Shown: piece by piece, positions 1 through 9,072 of the stretch
Layout of the letters: every line of letters starts with the position of its first letter
Position numbering within the stretch: the stretch's first letter is position 1
Assembly (NCBI GenBank): GCA_014730055.1
Contig: WJIV01000285.1
Span: 1-35,150, forward strand
Reading direction: 5' to 3'
Length of the DNA stretch: 35,150 nucleotides
Origin: Candidatus Bathyarchaeota archaeon
GTDB taxonomy: Archaea; Thermoproteota; Bathyarchaeia; TCS64
The notes under the pieces: model-generated
Databases searched by the model: none
Seen by the model: the letters and a program-made list of their open reading frames with translations, nothing else
What the model was told of the DNA's origin: nothing
Program-made: the position numbers and the translations under genes

Positions 1-85
1 CATCCTCTATTTCGAGATTTATTTGATCTGCTGCTATGACTTCGCCAAATCTTTTTGTTATATTTTCTAGATTTACTTTTACCAT
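1..85 (-). CDS. ABC transporter ATP-binding protein, N-terminal fragment
   Basis: The first 28 codons of a gene that runs off the left edge. The ATG lies at 85-83, two bases after the stop of the double-permease gene. The readable start has the beta-strand and aromatic A-loop pattern that opens ABC ATPases (MVKVNLENITKRFGEV, followed by a second strand). Position and phase make it the nucleotide-binding subunit of the importer encoded upstream (binding protein, then permease, then ATPase), energising uptake at the cytoplasmic face. Walker motifs lie outside the window, so the call rests on the N-terminal pattern and the operon context. Confidence 0.75.
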   Translation of the reverse strand, partial: MVKVNLENITKRFGEVIAADQINLEIED

Positions 86-87
86 TT

Positions 88-1980
88 TTATACCCCTAGG
101 AAGCTTGTCCTTTGTTTTAGAATGAAGTTGCTGATAGCCATGGCTGTTATCTGCACTATCATTAAGAGGACGCATAGTGCAGCGCCAATACTTACGCTAC
201 CCGTAGCTGCGGCTCCGTAGACTATCTGGCTGATAAAGAAGGTTATTGGAACCCTGTCTTCCCTTAAGGCTCCCAATGTTACGCTGGCTGATACCTCACT
301 CATACTGTATACAAAGCTAAGAATTGCCCCTCCTATTATGTGACTGATTATTAAGGGTAGAATTATCCGGAAGAAGGTGGACGATCTATTCGCTCCAAGG
401 TTCAGGCTGCTCTCCTCCAGGCTTTTATCGACCTGCTGGAGTCCTGCTGATACGCTTCTAGTTGTAAAAGGTAGCCTTCTTATCATATATGCTAGTATCA
501 AAAGGAGAGCAGGATCAATTAACGGGTCTAGGAGGGTTCCTCTGAAGTTACCGCTGAAAAACAAGAAGTAACCTATAGCAAGGCTAATTCCGGGTATAGC
601 TACCGGTATGGTTGATAGTGTGTCCAGTAAACCCCTTCCAGGTATGTCTCTTTTACCTGTAAGGTAGGCTATACTGCTACCAACTAGTATCATTAAAGTT
701 ACAGCGATGCCACTATATAGTAAGCTATTGAGGACCGCCCCTCTGACCTCCGGGTTAGCATAAATATTTCTTACATATTCGAGAGTAAATTTATTTGGGA
801 GTGTTCCACTTGTGGCCCAATCGGTTGTTGCTAGAACGAAGGTACCAATCTGTGGCATTGAAGCAAGGATTACAAGGATTACTAAAAATATTACAACCAG
901 GGACTGTGTTCTTAATGATGGTTTTCTGACCCTAGGTGCCCATCTGCCTCCTTTGCTAAGCATTGCATAACTTCTACGATTGACATACCATCTTACGATT
1001 ATGTAACTGAAAGCTGTGAGGAATAACATAATTACAGCTAAGGCTGATATTTTTGGACTAATCCCGCCCGTCAGCGCCTCGGCAAAACCCGCGTATATCT
1101 GATAGCTTACAACCTTTCTAGATAATGGATTCGCTCTAGCACCTACAAACCCGATGGGGGCCCCAAGATCCTCTAAACTGAAAATAAATGTCATTATACC
1201 TCCGGCTGCTAATCCTGGAATAATTAATGGGAGAGTTACAGTTCGAAATAGCCTAAATCCTCTTGCACCCAGGTTCTCACCCATCTCCTCAAGTGTAGGG
1301 TCAATGCTATTCAGACTAGCTACGACATTCATGTATACTATTGGATAATAAGCAAGAGTCTGTGCGACTGCTATACCAAATAATCCATCAATATCGAGCC
1401 TCCAAGGCAGTAGATGTAGCCAATCAACAAGAATGAAGTTGATCAATCCATTACGAGGGTTGAAAAGTTTACCTATGACATAAGCGTTAACAAAGGGTGT
1501 GGCCAGAAGTGGTATTAGCAGGAGTACTTGAAATATTCTCTTGCCTGGGAAATTATATCTCCCCATAATAAATGCTAAAACGATACCAATTATACTGCAC
1601 GTGATTGTGACACCTAGCGCAATAATTAGGCTGTTCATCAATATACCATAGTCTAATCCCCAGAGGATCAATATTCCTCGGCGTACTTCAAATAGTCTAC
1701 CTCCTTGTGAAATAAATGAAACAAACTCGCTGCTGGAAAGAATATCCCAAAACCAGAAGAGACTTGCATGAGTCTGATATACGAAGGCTCGAGATATCAT
1801 GCTTATCAGGGGAAATATTAGGAATAGTATCATTGTACTATAACCTATCAAGGTTTGTACAAGGGTCATGGGATCAAGTTCTCTGCGGATTTTCTCTACT
1901 TCGAACCTACCTAATATGCTTTTGAATGGATTCTCACCAGCCAAAGTTTTTTCCAGCCTATTTGCTGGATGAAGTATCAT
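88..1980 (-). CDS. Double-domain ABC permease, iron(III)/thiamine type
   Basis: Integral membrane subunit of an ABC importer, 630 aa. It has two fused BPD_transp_1 domains of about six membrane segments each, the FbpB/ThiP architecture. Each half carries an EAA-type cytoplasmic loop that contacts the ATPase: around residues 230-255 (LEEMGENLGARGF, then RTVTLPLIIPG) and around 518-550 (EESSLNLGANRS, then FRIILPLIISH). It lies 48 bp downstream of the substrate-binding protein gene and 2 bp upstream of the ATPase gene, so one transcript is likely. Family knowledge suggests ferric iron or a related small solute; the substrate cannot be read from the sequence. Length is slightly above the usual 500-600 aa because of a cytoplasmic N-terminal extension before the first membrane segment. 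Confidence 0.9.
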   Translation of the reverse strand: MILHPANRLEKTLAGENPFKSILGRFEVEKIRRELDPMTLVQTLIGYSTMILFLIFPLISMISRAFVYQTHASLFWFWDILSSSEFVSFISQGGRLFEVRRGILILWGLDYGILMNSLIIALGVTITCSIIGIVLAFIMGRYNFPGKRIFQVLLLIPLLATPFVNAYVIGKLFNPRNGLINFILVDWLHLLPWRLDIDGLFGIAVAQTLAYYPIVYMNVVASLNSIDPTLEEMGENLGARGFRLFRTVTLPLIIPGLAAGGIMTFIFSLEDLGAPIGFVGARANPLSRKVVSYQIYAGFAEALTGGISPKISALAVIMLFLTAFSYIIVRWYVNRRSYAMLSKGGRWAPRVRKPSLRTQSLVVIFLVILVILASMPQIGTFVLATTDWATSGTLPNKFTLEYVRNIYANPEVRGAVLNSLLYSGIAVTLMILVGSSIAYLTGKRDIPGRGLLDTLSTIPVAIPGISLAIGYFLFFSGNFRGTLLDPLIDPALLLILAYMIRRLPFTTRSVSAGLQQVDKSLEESSLNLGANRSSTFFRIILPLIISHIIGGAILSFVYSMSEVSASVTLGALREDRVPITFFISQIVYGAAATGSVSIGAALCVLLMIVQITAMAISNFILKQRTSFLGV

Positions 1981-2028
1981 GTTAAGGATATTAAAACAAT
2001 GCTTTTAATATAATAAAAATTGGAAATG

Positions 2029-3747
2029 TTAGCTAATTAGTTGCTGAAGTTCTTCCATGGCAGCATCATATCTTTCCTCAGCTGTCTCGCTCCAGGTATC
2101 GATCATCTGCTGCTTGAAGGTAGCGTCATCACGAATTCTATCATTAATACTCTGTGCGTATTCCTCTGTAAAGGTCTCTGTCTCACCAGTCTCAGGATCA
2201 ATGAACTCAAACTCATGTGGATTACCAAGATCATCAGCGATACTCATGAACTCTTCATGAGTGATGTCCCCCTCCTCGAGAGCTATTGTCATCTCAGTCC
2301 AAACATCCACTAGGTTGTCTTGGGGCCTAACAATAGTCGCATGGTAGAAGTACATCATACTTGTCTCATAAGTCAGGGCGAGGGAGTCACTAAACTCAAT
2401 GATCAGAGCTTCTTGTGTCCGATCATATATATCCTCAAGGTCTTGCCTAGCTTGGCCTTCAGGTGTATCGAAAACCTCCGGATTCATGGGTAGCCTATTT
2501 ATGTTTGGATCAAGCCAAATCTTCTGGCCATCAGGACTGAGTATCCAGGCAATAAATGCCTGAGCAGCCTCAGGGTTATCCGTCGTGGAAACCATCGCAA
2601 TTGGGTCTGCATTCACCAATGTTCCATCCTCAGGAAGTATATATTCACAGAAATCGGGATTCTGTAGTTGTGCTGTGTACCCATAAAAGTCAATGGTTGT
2701 CCCTGCACCAATTGTTCCTTGGATCGCCGCGTCTCTGACGCTTTCTGATCTATCAAATATCCGGGCATTAGCTCCTTTGAGGGTTAATAGGTTCCATCCC
2801 TCGACCCAATCGTATGTCTGGAGGATTATCTCAAACATCCTAGTGTTACTTGTACTAAGGGTAGCATCGGCTGTACCTATGCTGCTTATACTTGGTAATG
2901 TTACAGCGTATGTTTCATTTGCCAGTTCCTTCCATGTTCGTGGCGTGGGCAGGTTGTAGCTATCCAGGAAATCCTTGTTTATTGTGAAGCCGAAGCTGGC
3001 TACCGCGCTACCAACCCAGTAAACTTCACCATCTCTAATTCTCTTGGCTGGGACTCCGCTTATCTGGTCTGGTAGGTCGTCCATTACACTTGTAACTACG
3101 TCACTTGTAAGAGGTGCTAGCTGTCCCTCATTGTCTATGACGTCGAAAACCACTGGTCCTCCGCCCCATGCTAGGTCTATGTCGCCGCTTCTATCTATTG
3201 TATCAACCCATAGGGTACTGCTAACGCCTAGGAATGTAATCTTCTCGATATTGTATTCATCTGCAATATCTGTGGCAAGGAATGCCTCACGCGCTCTGTA
3301 TAGAATGTCGAAACCGTGTCTCGTAATTATCTTTAACTCAACAACGTCGGTCTGGGGGATCTCTGGTAAACTGAAGTCAAATATGTACTCTTCTCCGGCA
3401 AGCACTTCTATTGTGCTGTTCTCAGAGTCGAATCCCTCCGCTTCAACTGTCAAAGTGTAGTTACCTGAATTCACCTCAAAACTGTATTCGCCGTCCTCGT
3501 TTGTTATCTCTGATTGGCCGTCTAGGGTAACTGTAGCGCCCTGAATCGGGTCTCCTGCCTCGTCGCTTACAACCCCATTAATTGTTATCTGGACCGCTCC
3601 GTTTCCATCACCATCGCCGTTACCATCTCCATTGCCATCACCATTTCCATTGGTAGGTGGCTGAGGTTCTTCACCTATAAATAACGCATATGCAGCAACA
3701 CCGAGAACAATAACTAAAACAACTCCGATAAGCAAACGCCTATCCAT
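2029..3747 (-). CDS. Membrane-anchored ABC substrate-binding protein with a carboxypeptidase-regulatory-like domain
   Basis: Extracellular solute-binding protein, 572 aa. Order of parts: an N-terminal hydrophobic anchor (residues 4-24; no lipobox cysteine); a low-complexity Gly/Asn/Asp linker (about 30-50, repeated GNGD units); a beta-sandwich resembling CarboxypepD_reg (about 53-128, GVVSDEAGDPIQGATVTLDG then YSFEVNSGNYTLTVEAEGF); and a type-2 periplasmic-binding fold of the iron/thiamine class (about 135-500), including a late helix typical of that class (FIAWILSPDGQKIW). A GGTGA element lies 5-10 bases before the ATG. It heads the importer operon and is transcribed away from the coiled-coil protein gene. 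The extra beta-sandwich probably lifts the binding domain off the membrane, which is inference. Ligand unknown. Confidence 0.88.
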   Translation of the reverse strand: MDRRLLIGVVLVIVLGVAAYALFIGEEPQPPTNGNGDGNGDGNGDGDGNGAVQITINGVVSDEAGDPIQGATVTLDGQSEITNEDGEYSFEVNSGNYTLTVEAEGFDSENSTIEVLAGEEYIFDFSLPEIPQTDVVELKIITRHGFDILYRAREAFLATDIADEYNIEKITFLGVSSTLWVDTIDRSGDIDLAWGGGPVVFDVIDNEGQLAPLTSDVVTSVMDDLPDQISGVPAKRIRDGEVYWVGSAVASFGFTINKDFLDSYNLPTPRTWKELANETYAVTLPSISSIGTADATLSTSNTRMFEIILQTYDWVEGWNLLTLKGANARIFDRSESVRDAAIQGTIGAGTTIDFYGYTAQLQNPDFCEYILPEDGTLVNADPIAMVSTTDNPEAAQAFIAWILSPDGQKIWLDPNINRLPMNPEVFDTPEGQARQDLEDIYDRTQEALIIEFSDSLALTYETSMMYFYHATIVRPQDNLVDVWTEMTIALEEGDITHEEFMSIADDLGNPHEFEFIDPETGETETFTEEYAQSINDRIRDDATFKQQMIDTWSETAEERYDAAMEELQQLIS

Positions 3748-3809
3748 AATTTCACCGTGACTGAATGCTTTTAGCTACTTTTAATGTTTGCCAATAAACT
3801 CTCGAAGAG

Positions 3810-3816
3810 TTTTTAA
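3810..3816 (+). promoter_or_regulatory. Putative TATA box for the exported coiled-coil protein gene
   Basis: A T/A run (TTTTTAA) centred about 37 bp before the ATG at 3850, in the 102-bp divergent intergenic region. The spacing suits archaeal initiation near 3839 followed by a short leader with GGGAGA close to the start. Confidence 0.4.
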
Positions 3817-3849
3817 CAAACAAGACGATATTCACGACGGGAGAAATAG

Positions 3850-5031
3850 ATGAGAAGAAAAACACTTCCCATGATTCTAATCGCTTTTCTGACAATAACC
3901 TTTATGGCTGCATTGCCAGTACAAGGAATGCACCATGCAAAACCAATTGTTGTAGCTCATAGTAAGGGGGCGCTTGAGCCAGATACACAATTGATGTACA
4001 TAATGGATAACATTACTTACGTCGAGTGGAGGTTTGTACCAGAAGAACTAACCTCCGATGACCTAGATGGAGCATCTATGCTTATCATGAGCAAATCAGA
4101 CTCAGCTCTTGAATATACAAGTGCTGAACTATCAGCCATTAACAGCTGGCTAAGCGAGGGTGGAAAAACCATCTGGGTTGCAGCTGACAGCGACTTTGGT
4201 ACGGATGAGATGAGGATCCCAACCGCAAATGATGTTCTCGAGTCCATTGGAAGTAAACTAAGAATTGATCACGCATCTGCAGAGGATGCAGTAAGCAATG
4301 GCGGGGCTCCTTATCGTGTTTTAGGAGTCAGTGCAAACGTAGATCCCGAGATGGAGTTCCTCGTTAGAGGAGTAAATAGGGGTCTCTTCCACGGACCAGG
4401 TATAGTAGCAGGCTATGTTAACGGTGAATGGATGAACCTGATGGAAGAAGACGTTGAGGATGTTTATGTCATAATGACGACCAGTGATACCGGTATAATA
4501 GTTGACAACCAAGAGCCTGCCCCCAGTGTAATGACACCTGGAGCTGAAGGGAACTTCCCGTTAATGGCTCTGGAGGTGGACATGGAGAACGAGAACGTTA
4601 TAATTGCCTCAGGAGAATCACCCTTTGACCAATATGTTGGTCTGTATAGACCAGAGATTATTAGAATGGATCGTTACGGTCCTCAGGCTAATCCACAGCA
4701 AGGAGAGTACCTGTTTAAGAATATTCTAAGATTCGCTACGATATTCAGTGAACCATGGTTTGAAATGAAAATGGAAGTTTCAAGCCTAAATATTGAGATC
4801 GCGGATTATGAGGAGACCATAGACACTCTGGAGGCAGATATGGATGAACTGGAAACCCAGGTTTCTGAATGTGAATCAGAGGTTTCTGATCTTGAAAGCC
4901 AGGTAACTGATCTAGAAGGTCAGATCGAACAGGCGCAGAGCAGAGCTAGTACTATGCAATTAGTTGCAGTTGCAGCATTAGTGATTGGAGTTGTAATAGG
5001 ATACTTTGTTGGTCCTATGATCAAAAAATAA
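3850..5031 (+). CDS. Exported GldG/DUF4350-like protein with coiled coil and C-terminal membrane anchor
   Basis: 393 aa. A signal peptide (residues 1-26) is followed by a Rossmann-like region (about 30-290) similar in pattern to the GldG/DUF4350 glutamine-amidotransferase-like fold: an opening strand and helix, a SWLSEGGKTIWVAAD segment (about 103-117) and a late strand with IIASGESPF. A heptad-rich coiled coil spans about 308-362 (DYEETIDTLEADMDELETQV and following). A C-terminal membrane helix (about 368-390) ends in KK. The topology suggests a protein exposed outside the cell and tethered at its C-terminus. It is transcribed divergently from the importer binding protein, so co-regulation is possible. 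The exact function is unknown; a role in sensing or in surface-complex assembly is speculation. Confidence 0.8.
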   Translation: MRRKTLPMILIAFLTITFMAALPVQGMHHAKPIVVAHSKGALEPDTQLMYIMDNITYVEWRFVPEELTSDDLDGASMLIMSKSDSALEYTSAELSAINSWLSEGGKTIWVAADSDFGTDEMRIPTANDVLESIGSKLRIDHASAEDAVSNGGAPYRVLGVSANVDPEMEFLVRGVNRGLFHGPGIVAGYVNGEWMNLMEEDVEDVYVIMTTSDTGIIVDNQEPAPSVMTPGAEGNFPLMALEVDMENENVIIASGESPFDQYVGLYRPEIIRMDRYGPQANPQQGEYLFKNILRFATIFSEPWFEMKMEVSSLNIEIADYEETIDTLEADMDELETQVSECESEVSDLESQVTDLEGQIEQAQSRASTMQLVAVAALVIGVVIGYFVGPMIKK

Positions 5032-5058
5032 TCTTTTTTTATTTTTAATCAGAGTTCA

Positions 5059-5361
5059 TTACAGAGATGATAAGTCAATTTTATTTATCTCAAGCTTAAT
5101 TCTATCCCCAACCCTCACATCGAGTTCTCTGTACTCGTTTTCAGTTAATTTTAAAACCGTTGTAAACCCCCCAGCCATCTGTTGAGTAAAAACTTTTCCG
5201 AGATTCTCCATCATGTCTTCCATGGATCCGAAGCTAACCGCCTTGAAACCCGATGTTGAGCTTCCTGTAGATTTATCCTTTGGGTCACGCAGGGTTATAT
5301 AAACATAAGGTGAAATGTCCTGTGATGCCCGAATCTCCTGAATAATATATTCCTTATCCAT
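5059..5361 (-). CDS. Conserved small protein of unknown function (100 aa)
   Basis: A soluble 100-residue protein with ATG start and no membrane segment. It opens with two predicted beta strands around YIIQEIRASQ and PYVYITLRDP, has a Ser/Gly-rich turn (about 30-37), an amphipathic Met-rich helix (about 45-62), then a strand-helix-strand ending with VRVGDRIKLEINKI, which reads like the closing strand of a small beta barrel. I do not recognise the family. It lies convergent to the coiled-coil gene and 91 bp upstream of another minus-strand start region. Regular codon use and a coherent hydrophobic pattern support it as real. Confidence 0.7.
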   Translation of the reverse strand: MDKEYIIQEIRASQDISPYVYITLRDPKDKSTGSSTSGFKAVSFGSMEDMMENLGKVFTQQMAGGFTTVLKLTENEYRELDVRVGDRIKLEINKIDLSSL

Positions 5362-5408
5362 TTTCCTTACTAAATATTAGGGGCTTAAGATAAACCCAAT
5401 GTTCTGCT

Positions 5409-6452
5409 TTAGTCAATTTTTTCAATATTTCTTAATGCTTTAACAATTGTGTCCGTCTGTTTGGAATATACTTGTTCATCATCAAAGTAAATACCTGAGC
5501 TATCTTTAACTTCCCCCACTATCTTGGCCGGTTTATCAAATTTTTGTAGTTCTCGGACAATATTATGAGCACTTTCAGGCTTGGAGTAAATAATTACTGC
5601 TCCTGAACCAATAAGACTGAACGGGTCTATATCTAATAACTTGCAAATTTTTTTACTAACCTCTGTAACTGGTAGCGCTTCTTTTTCAATTTTAGCACCC
5701 AAATTAAGCGGGTTAAGACTCTCGTAAATTGCTGCTCTGAATCCGCCTTCTGTTATATCGTGGACCATTGAAATTTCTTCATGATATAATTTGTTCACTG
5801 CTAAAACACGATTTGAAATGGATATATCGGAACCGATTGTTCTGCCTTTCCTTATCTCCTTATCATTCAAATATTTCTCAATTTTATCTCTGCCTTCCTC
5901 TAATATTATCCCTGTACCTTCCGCGCCTACCCACCCTGAAAAGATAATTTTATCCCCCGCACGAGCATCTTTGCCTATGTAAAATTCGGGTGGAACAAAA
6001 CCGATAAACGAACCTGAGAGAACAACTTTCTCAACAGCACTTGTAACTTCACTATGCCCACCAAGTATTGTTATCTCCTCATTTTTTGCAACTTCGTCGA
6101 GACTTTTTTGAAAATCAAGAACCAGTTCTTCTTCTGTTTCTAGGGGAAACAGCATAGTTATGGTCATAACATATCCTCTTGATCCAGAGGTAGCTAGATC
6201 ATTTTGGTTTACAATTATTAGTGAACGTGCTGGGTTTGAGGTTGGAAATGTTATCGGATCTGATTTGTAGGTCATATAGGGTACTGAATCCGTATCATAG
6301 AAATACTGGATATCTTCTATTACCTCTTTAAGATCAAGGGTACCTACATCAAAACCCGGGAATGGTCCATGAACGATTGAATTTCTTCTATACCCCGTAT
6401 ATCTACATATTTGCGATAGGAGTTCATGGGGTACTTTTCCTTCTTTGAGCAT
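5409..6452 (-). CDS. AIR synthase (PurM/HypE)-related protein
   Basis: About 347 aa from the ATG at 6452. An in-frame GTG at 6467, which overlaps the upstream stop as TAGTG, is an alternative start. The fold is that of the PurM/HypE/ThiL/SelD ATP-binding superfamily. N-terminal AIRS domain signs are an early NDLATSGS segment where the family usually has a metal/ATP-binding Asp, and a conserved GGHSEV segment. The C-terminal AIRS_C half has GSDISISNRV, the conserved VHDITEGGFRAAIYE (family D-x-T-x-G-G) and a late GSGAVII turn. Family members phosphorylate or dehydrate substrates such as FGAM or the HypF-carbamoyl group; no hyp or pur neighbours are present, so the substrate is unknown. It is the third gene of a coupled set with the hydrolase and phosphoribosyltransferase. 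Confidence 0.82.
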   Translation of the reverse strand: MLKEGKVPHELLSQICRYTGYRRNSIVHGPFPGFDVGTLDLKEVIEDIQYFYDTDSVPYMTYKSDPITFPTSNPARSLIIVNQNDLATSGSRGYVMTITMLFPLETEEELVLDFQKSLDEVAKNEEITILGGHSEVTSAVEKVVLSGSFIGFVPPEFYIGKDARAGDKIIFSGWVGAEGTGIILEEGRDKIEKYLNDKEIRKGRTIGSDISISNRVLAVNKLYHEEISMVHDITEGGFRAAIYESLNPLNLGAKIEKEALPVTEVSKKICKLLDIDPFSLIGSGAVIIYSKPESAHNIVRELQKFDKPAKIVGEVKDSSGIYFDDEQVYSKQTDTIVKALRNIEKID

Positions 6453-6466
6453 TGACACTTTGATCA

Positions 6467-7120
6467 CTAAGATAGGAAGTAGTCTGAGAACCACTTTGAT
6501 GTAATATTCGCTACTTGTTCTAGTGTACCAGGTTCCTCAAAAAGATGGGAGGCCCCCTCAATTATTCTTAGGTCTTTTTCTGTTTGTAATTTCTGATAGA
6601 CATCTCGATTAAACTTTAATACAGTCCTATCTCTCTCACCTACTATGAATAAGGTAGCAGAATTCACTTTTTCTAAGTAGTCTTGAGCAAGATCTACCCT
6701 TCCCCCTCGAGAAACTATAGCATTGATTCCTATGGGGTTTTCAGCAGCGGCTATAAGCGCTGCGGCTGCTCCTGTACTCGAACCAAATAGCCCAATGGGG
6801 AGATCCTTAGCATCAGGCAGATCCATTGCCCATTCTTTTACGTAAGAAACCCTTCTTGCCAACATGGGTATATCGAACCTTAGTTTTCTTGTTCTTTTAT
6901 CAAATGCGTCTTCAACCTCTGTTAGGAGATCTATTAGCAAAGTACTGTGTCCATCGTTCTGTAGAATTTCAGCAACATATCTGTTACGAGGACTTAATCT
7001 GCTGCTGCCGCTTCCATGAGCGAAAATAATAAGCCCTTTTGAGTTTGGTTTCAGATGGAGATACCCTTTGAGAACTGCGTCGTCTAATGGTATCTCAATT
7101 GTGTCCTCTTCAGAGATCAT
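6467..7120 (-). CDS. Alpha/beta hydrolase, dienelactone hydrolase-like
   Basis: Cytoplasmic serine hydrolase, 217 aa. The oxyanion-hole segment HGSGSSR lies at about residues 35-41. The nucleophile elbow is GSSTG at about 113-117. The acid is in GERDRT (about 177-182) and the histidine in GASHLF (about 199-204), giving a complete Ser-Asp-His triad in family order. The ATG overlaps the phosphoribosyltransferase stop as ATGA, indicating translational coupling. Fusion or neighbourhood of a phosphoribosyltransferase with this hydrolase type is a known bacterial and archaeal pattern, but the substrate of such pairs is not established. No signal peptide. Confidence 0.88.
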   Translation of the reverse strand: MISEEDTIEIPLDDAVLKGYLHLKPNSKGLIIFAHGSGSSRLSPRNRYVAEILQNDGHSTLLIDLLTEVEDAFDKRTRKLRFDIPMLARRVSYVKEWAMDLPDAKDLPIGLFGSSTGAAAALIAAAENPIGINAIVSRGGRVDLAQDYLEKVNSATLFIVGERDRTVLKFNRDVYQKLQTEKDLRIIEGASHLFEEPGTLEQVANITSKWFSDYFLS

Positions 7121-7743
7121 TGTACCCTCTCCAATAGTTTTTTCGCTTCATCTGTGGGAACTTGACTGAAATCTCTATAAAATTGCCCAAGTGCCATAAA
7201 GTTTTCAGGTTCTAAAATAGCTATAACTTCATCGGCAACCTCTTTCAAGCTATCTACAGCACTGGGTGAAGTCACAGGTATAGCAACAATTACTTTTTCC
7301 GGGTTTTTGTTTTTAACTACCTGTACTGCCATTTTCATGGTGGCTCCTGTTGCCATCCCATCGTCCACGATTATCACTTGCTTATCTTTTAGATTTAGAG
7401 GTGGTTTATCTCCACGTAGTTCCTCATATCTATCACTGGCCTCATCCTGTTTTTCCATTATCTTACTTCGGAGGTAATCTTCTGATAATTTGACATGTTG
7501 TGGGTTAATGAAGTTACTATCAACACTCACCGCCCCAATTGCATATTCAGGATTTCGAGGATGGCCAATTTTTTTCACAATAACTACATCGAGAGGCACA
7601 TTGTATTTTTTTGATATCTCGTAACCAATGTTCACACCACCCCTAGGTATAGCCAGGATGATTGTATTCTCTGTAATCAGATTCTCCAGCTTCTGGGCTA
7701 GTTTCATACCTGCCTCTTCTCTATTTTCAAACATATTCGACAC
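7117..7743 (-). CDS. Type I phosphoribosyltransferase
   Basis: 208 aa. The PRPP-binding signature is clear: VIIVDDGMATGATM (about residues 123-136), with an earlier AIPRGGVNIGYEI loop (about 33-45) that binds pyrophosphate. The insertion between them (about 78-118) is charged and helical, as in the proteins found fused to dienelactone-type hydrolases. The start is either GTG at 7743 or ATG at 7734 (MFENREEAG); neither has a clear ribosome site, and an A/T-rich TATA-like run sits directly upstream. It is the first gene of a three-gene set (this, hydrolase, AIRS-like protein), probably acting on one nucleotide-like metabolite. The base specificity cannot be read. Confidence 0.88.
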   Translation of the reverse strand: MSNMFENREEAGMKLAQKLENLITENTIILAIPRGGVNIGYEISKKYNVPLDVVIVKKIGHPRNPEYAIGAVSVDSNFINPQHVKLSEDYLRSKIMEKQDEASDRYEELRGDKPPLNLKDKQVIIVDDGMATGATMKMAVQVVKNKNPEKVIVAIPVTSPSAVDSLKEVADEVIAILEPENFMALGQFYRDFSQVPTDEAKKLLERVQ

Positions 7744-7907
7744 TATTTTTATGGTTTGAAGGGATGCACTTAGAGGTTATGCGCGAAGATGGGTTTTTTC
7801 TGAACTTAACAGATTCAACTTTCTCTAAACTCTGTAGATTTGAAATTATCCCTATCTTTGACCTTATCAAGCTCATCCACAAAAACCAGTATTATAATTT
7901 CGCTCCA

Positions 7908-8090
7908 TTATAGAGTAGCTTCAAGCTTTCTCACATCCTTGACGAGATTATCCAAGTATGTCATTAAAGCGTGGAACGTCTGTGTCTCAGGGAGCTCGTT
8001 TTCCTCTAACCATAATTCTATCTCCTCGATGTCATTAACAAGTTTTCTAACTAATTCGGATATCTTTTCATTAGTCAAAACATTCACCAA
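7908..8090 (-). CDS. Small helical protein of unknown function (60 aa)
   Basis: An acidic, leucine-rich, wholly helical sequence (two amphipathic stretches around residues 7-32 and 40-58, for example DIEEIELWLEENELP). There is no ATG; the open frame starts at TTG 8090 or the adjacent GTG. No family recognised. It stands alone in a 430-bp gap. The amphipathic pattern and Glu/Lys balance look protein-like on this strand, whereas the overlapping plus-strand frame is a Ser-rich shadow. Confidence 0.5.
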   Translation of the reverse strand: MVNVLTNEKISELVRKLVNDIEEIELWLEENELPETQTFHALMTYLDNLVKDVRKLEATL

Positions 8091-8177
8091 CTGATAGAAT
8101 TAATGATCATTCAAATACATTCGTCATATGAATAGATACTCAGGTAGAGGTTTAGATCATTGGTTAATAAAAAAATT

Positions 8178-9002
8178 TTAGCTAACGCTTGATCCACACA
8201 TTACAGCTGCTATGAAGCCATGGTAGGCCTTTATGTAGTCTTCATTTGTTATCACGATGGTTTTACCATCGATTCGTTCTGCTGTGGGTATGAAGCTTGC
8301 GGCGTCGGCCCTCTTTGCATCTGTGAATCTTATTCTGAATGTAACCGGGGAATCAACGATATGTGCCCGGATCTCCCCAATTTTACCAACAGCTCTCGAT
8401 GCAGCTTCCTGTATCATATCTCTTGCCTTTTCAGGGTGAATACATCGAGCTGATACTCTACCGACCGCCCTCTTCACCGCAACAGTCTCAATATTTGGAT
8501 CAAGTTCAACTGCCTCCTTTGTAACAGCGAGGTCTCCCGTAACGAGTATTAATGGTACGTTGTAATATCCAGCTATTCCTGCATTCATTGCTGTCTCACC
8601 CACCTCGACACCATTAATATGTAGGCTCTCAATGTTACCTCCACTATAGGTGTGGCTCATCATCCCCTCCAGGGTTCCCTTTTTCGAGTGGTACCCAATG
8701 AATAGACAAGCATCATATGAATTGTCGAGCCCGCTCAGTTGGCTCTGAGGTTTTGGGCTTCCCCTAATAAGCTCGGCAGCCCTGTTTAGCTCCTCAGGAT
8801 CGATATTATTCATCCCTCCGTGAGCATCACAAACCGTAATCTCTGCCTCAGAATCAATATTAAGTATGCCCTCGATGGCAGCATTTACATCACCTACCAT
8901 CAGTTTCCTTCCTCGCTCATAGTCACTCTGACTTCGACTGACCATTGTACTATCAACAATACCACTGATTCCTTCCATGTCTACTGAAATGAAATACTTC
9001 AA
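8178..9002 (-). CDS. dppA: M55 family D-aminopeptidase (DppA-like)
   Basis: Zinc peptidase of family M55, which removes N-terminal D-amino acids from short peptides and forms a decameric self-compartmentalised ring in Bacillus. Family metal-ligand positions are present: Asp and Glu in VDMEGISG near the N-terminus, His in CDAHGGM, His in GYHSKKG, and a Glu in NGVEVGE. Length is about 274 aa, as usual. I prefer the TTG at 9002 (giving MKYFISVDMEG, the normal family start), with GGTGAT three bases upstream as ribosome site. The TTG at 9020 would add six residues and place that site inside the gene. No transporter gene adjoins it, so its substrate source is unclear. Confidence 0.92.
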   Translation of the reverse strand: MKYFISVDMEGISGIVDSTMVSRSQSDYERGRKLMVGDVNAAIEGILNIDSEAEITVCDAHGGMNNIDPEELNRAAELIRGSPKPQSQLSGLDNSYDACLFIGYHSKKGTLEGMMSHTYSGGNIESLHINGVEVGETAMNAGIAGYYNVPLILVTGDLAVTKEAVELDPNIETVAVKRAVGRVSARCIHPEKARDMIQEAASRAVGKIGEIRAHIVDSPVTFRIRFTDAKRADAASFIPTAERIDGKTIVITNEDYIKAYHGFIAAVMCGSSVS

Positions 9003-9072
9003 ATCATCACCGGTTATCAATTGTTGGGAATCCTATTTAATTTAAGATATTTTTTAAAACTGATTAGCGAAA

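Noticed and set aside
3044..3460. 138-aa plus-strand frame
   Set aside because: Antisense shadow of the well-supported binding-protein gene; Ser-rich with no domain.
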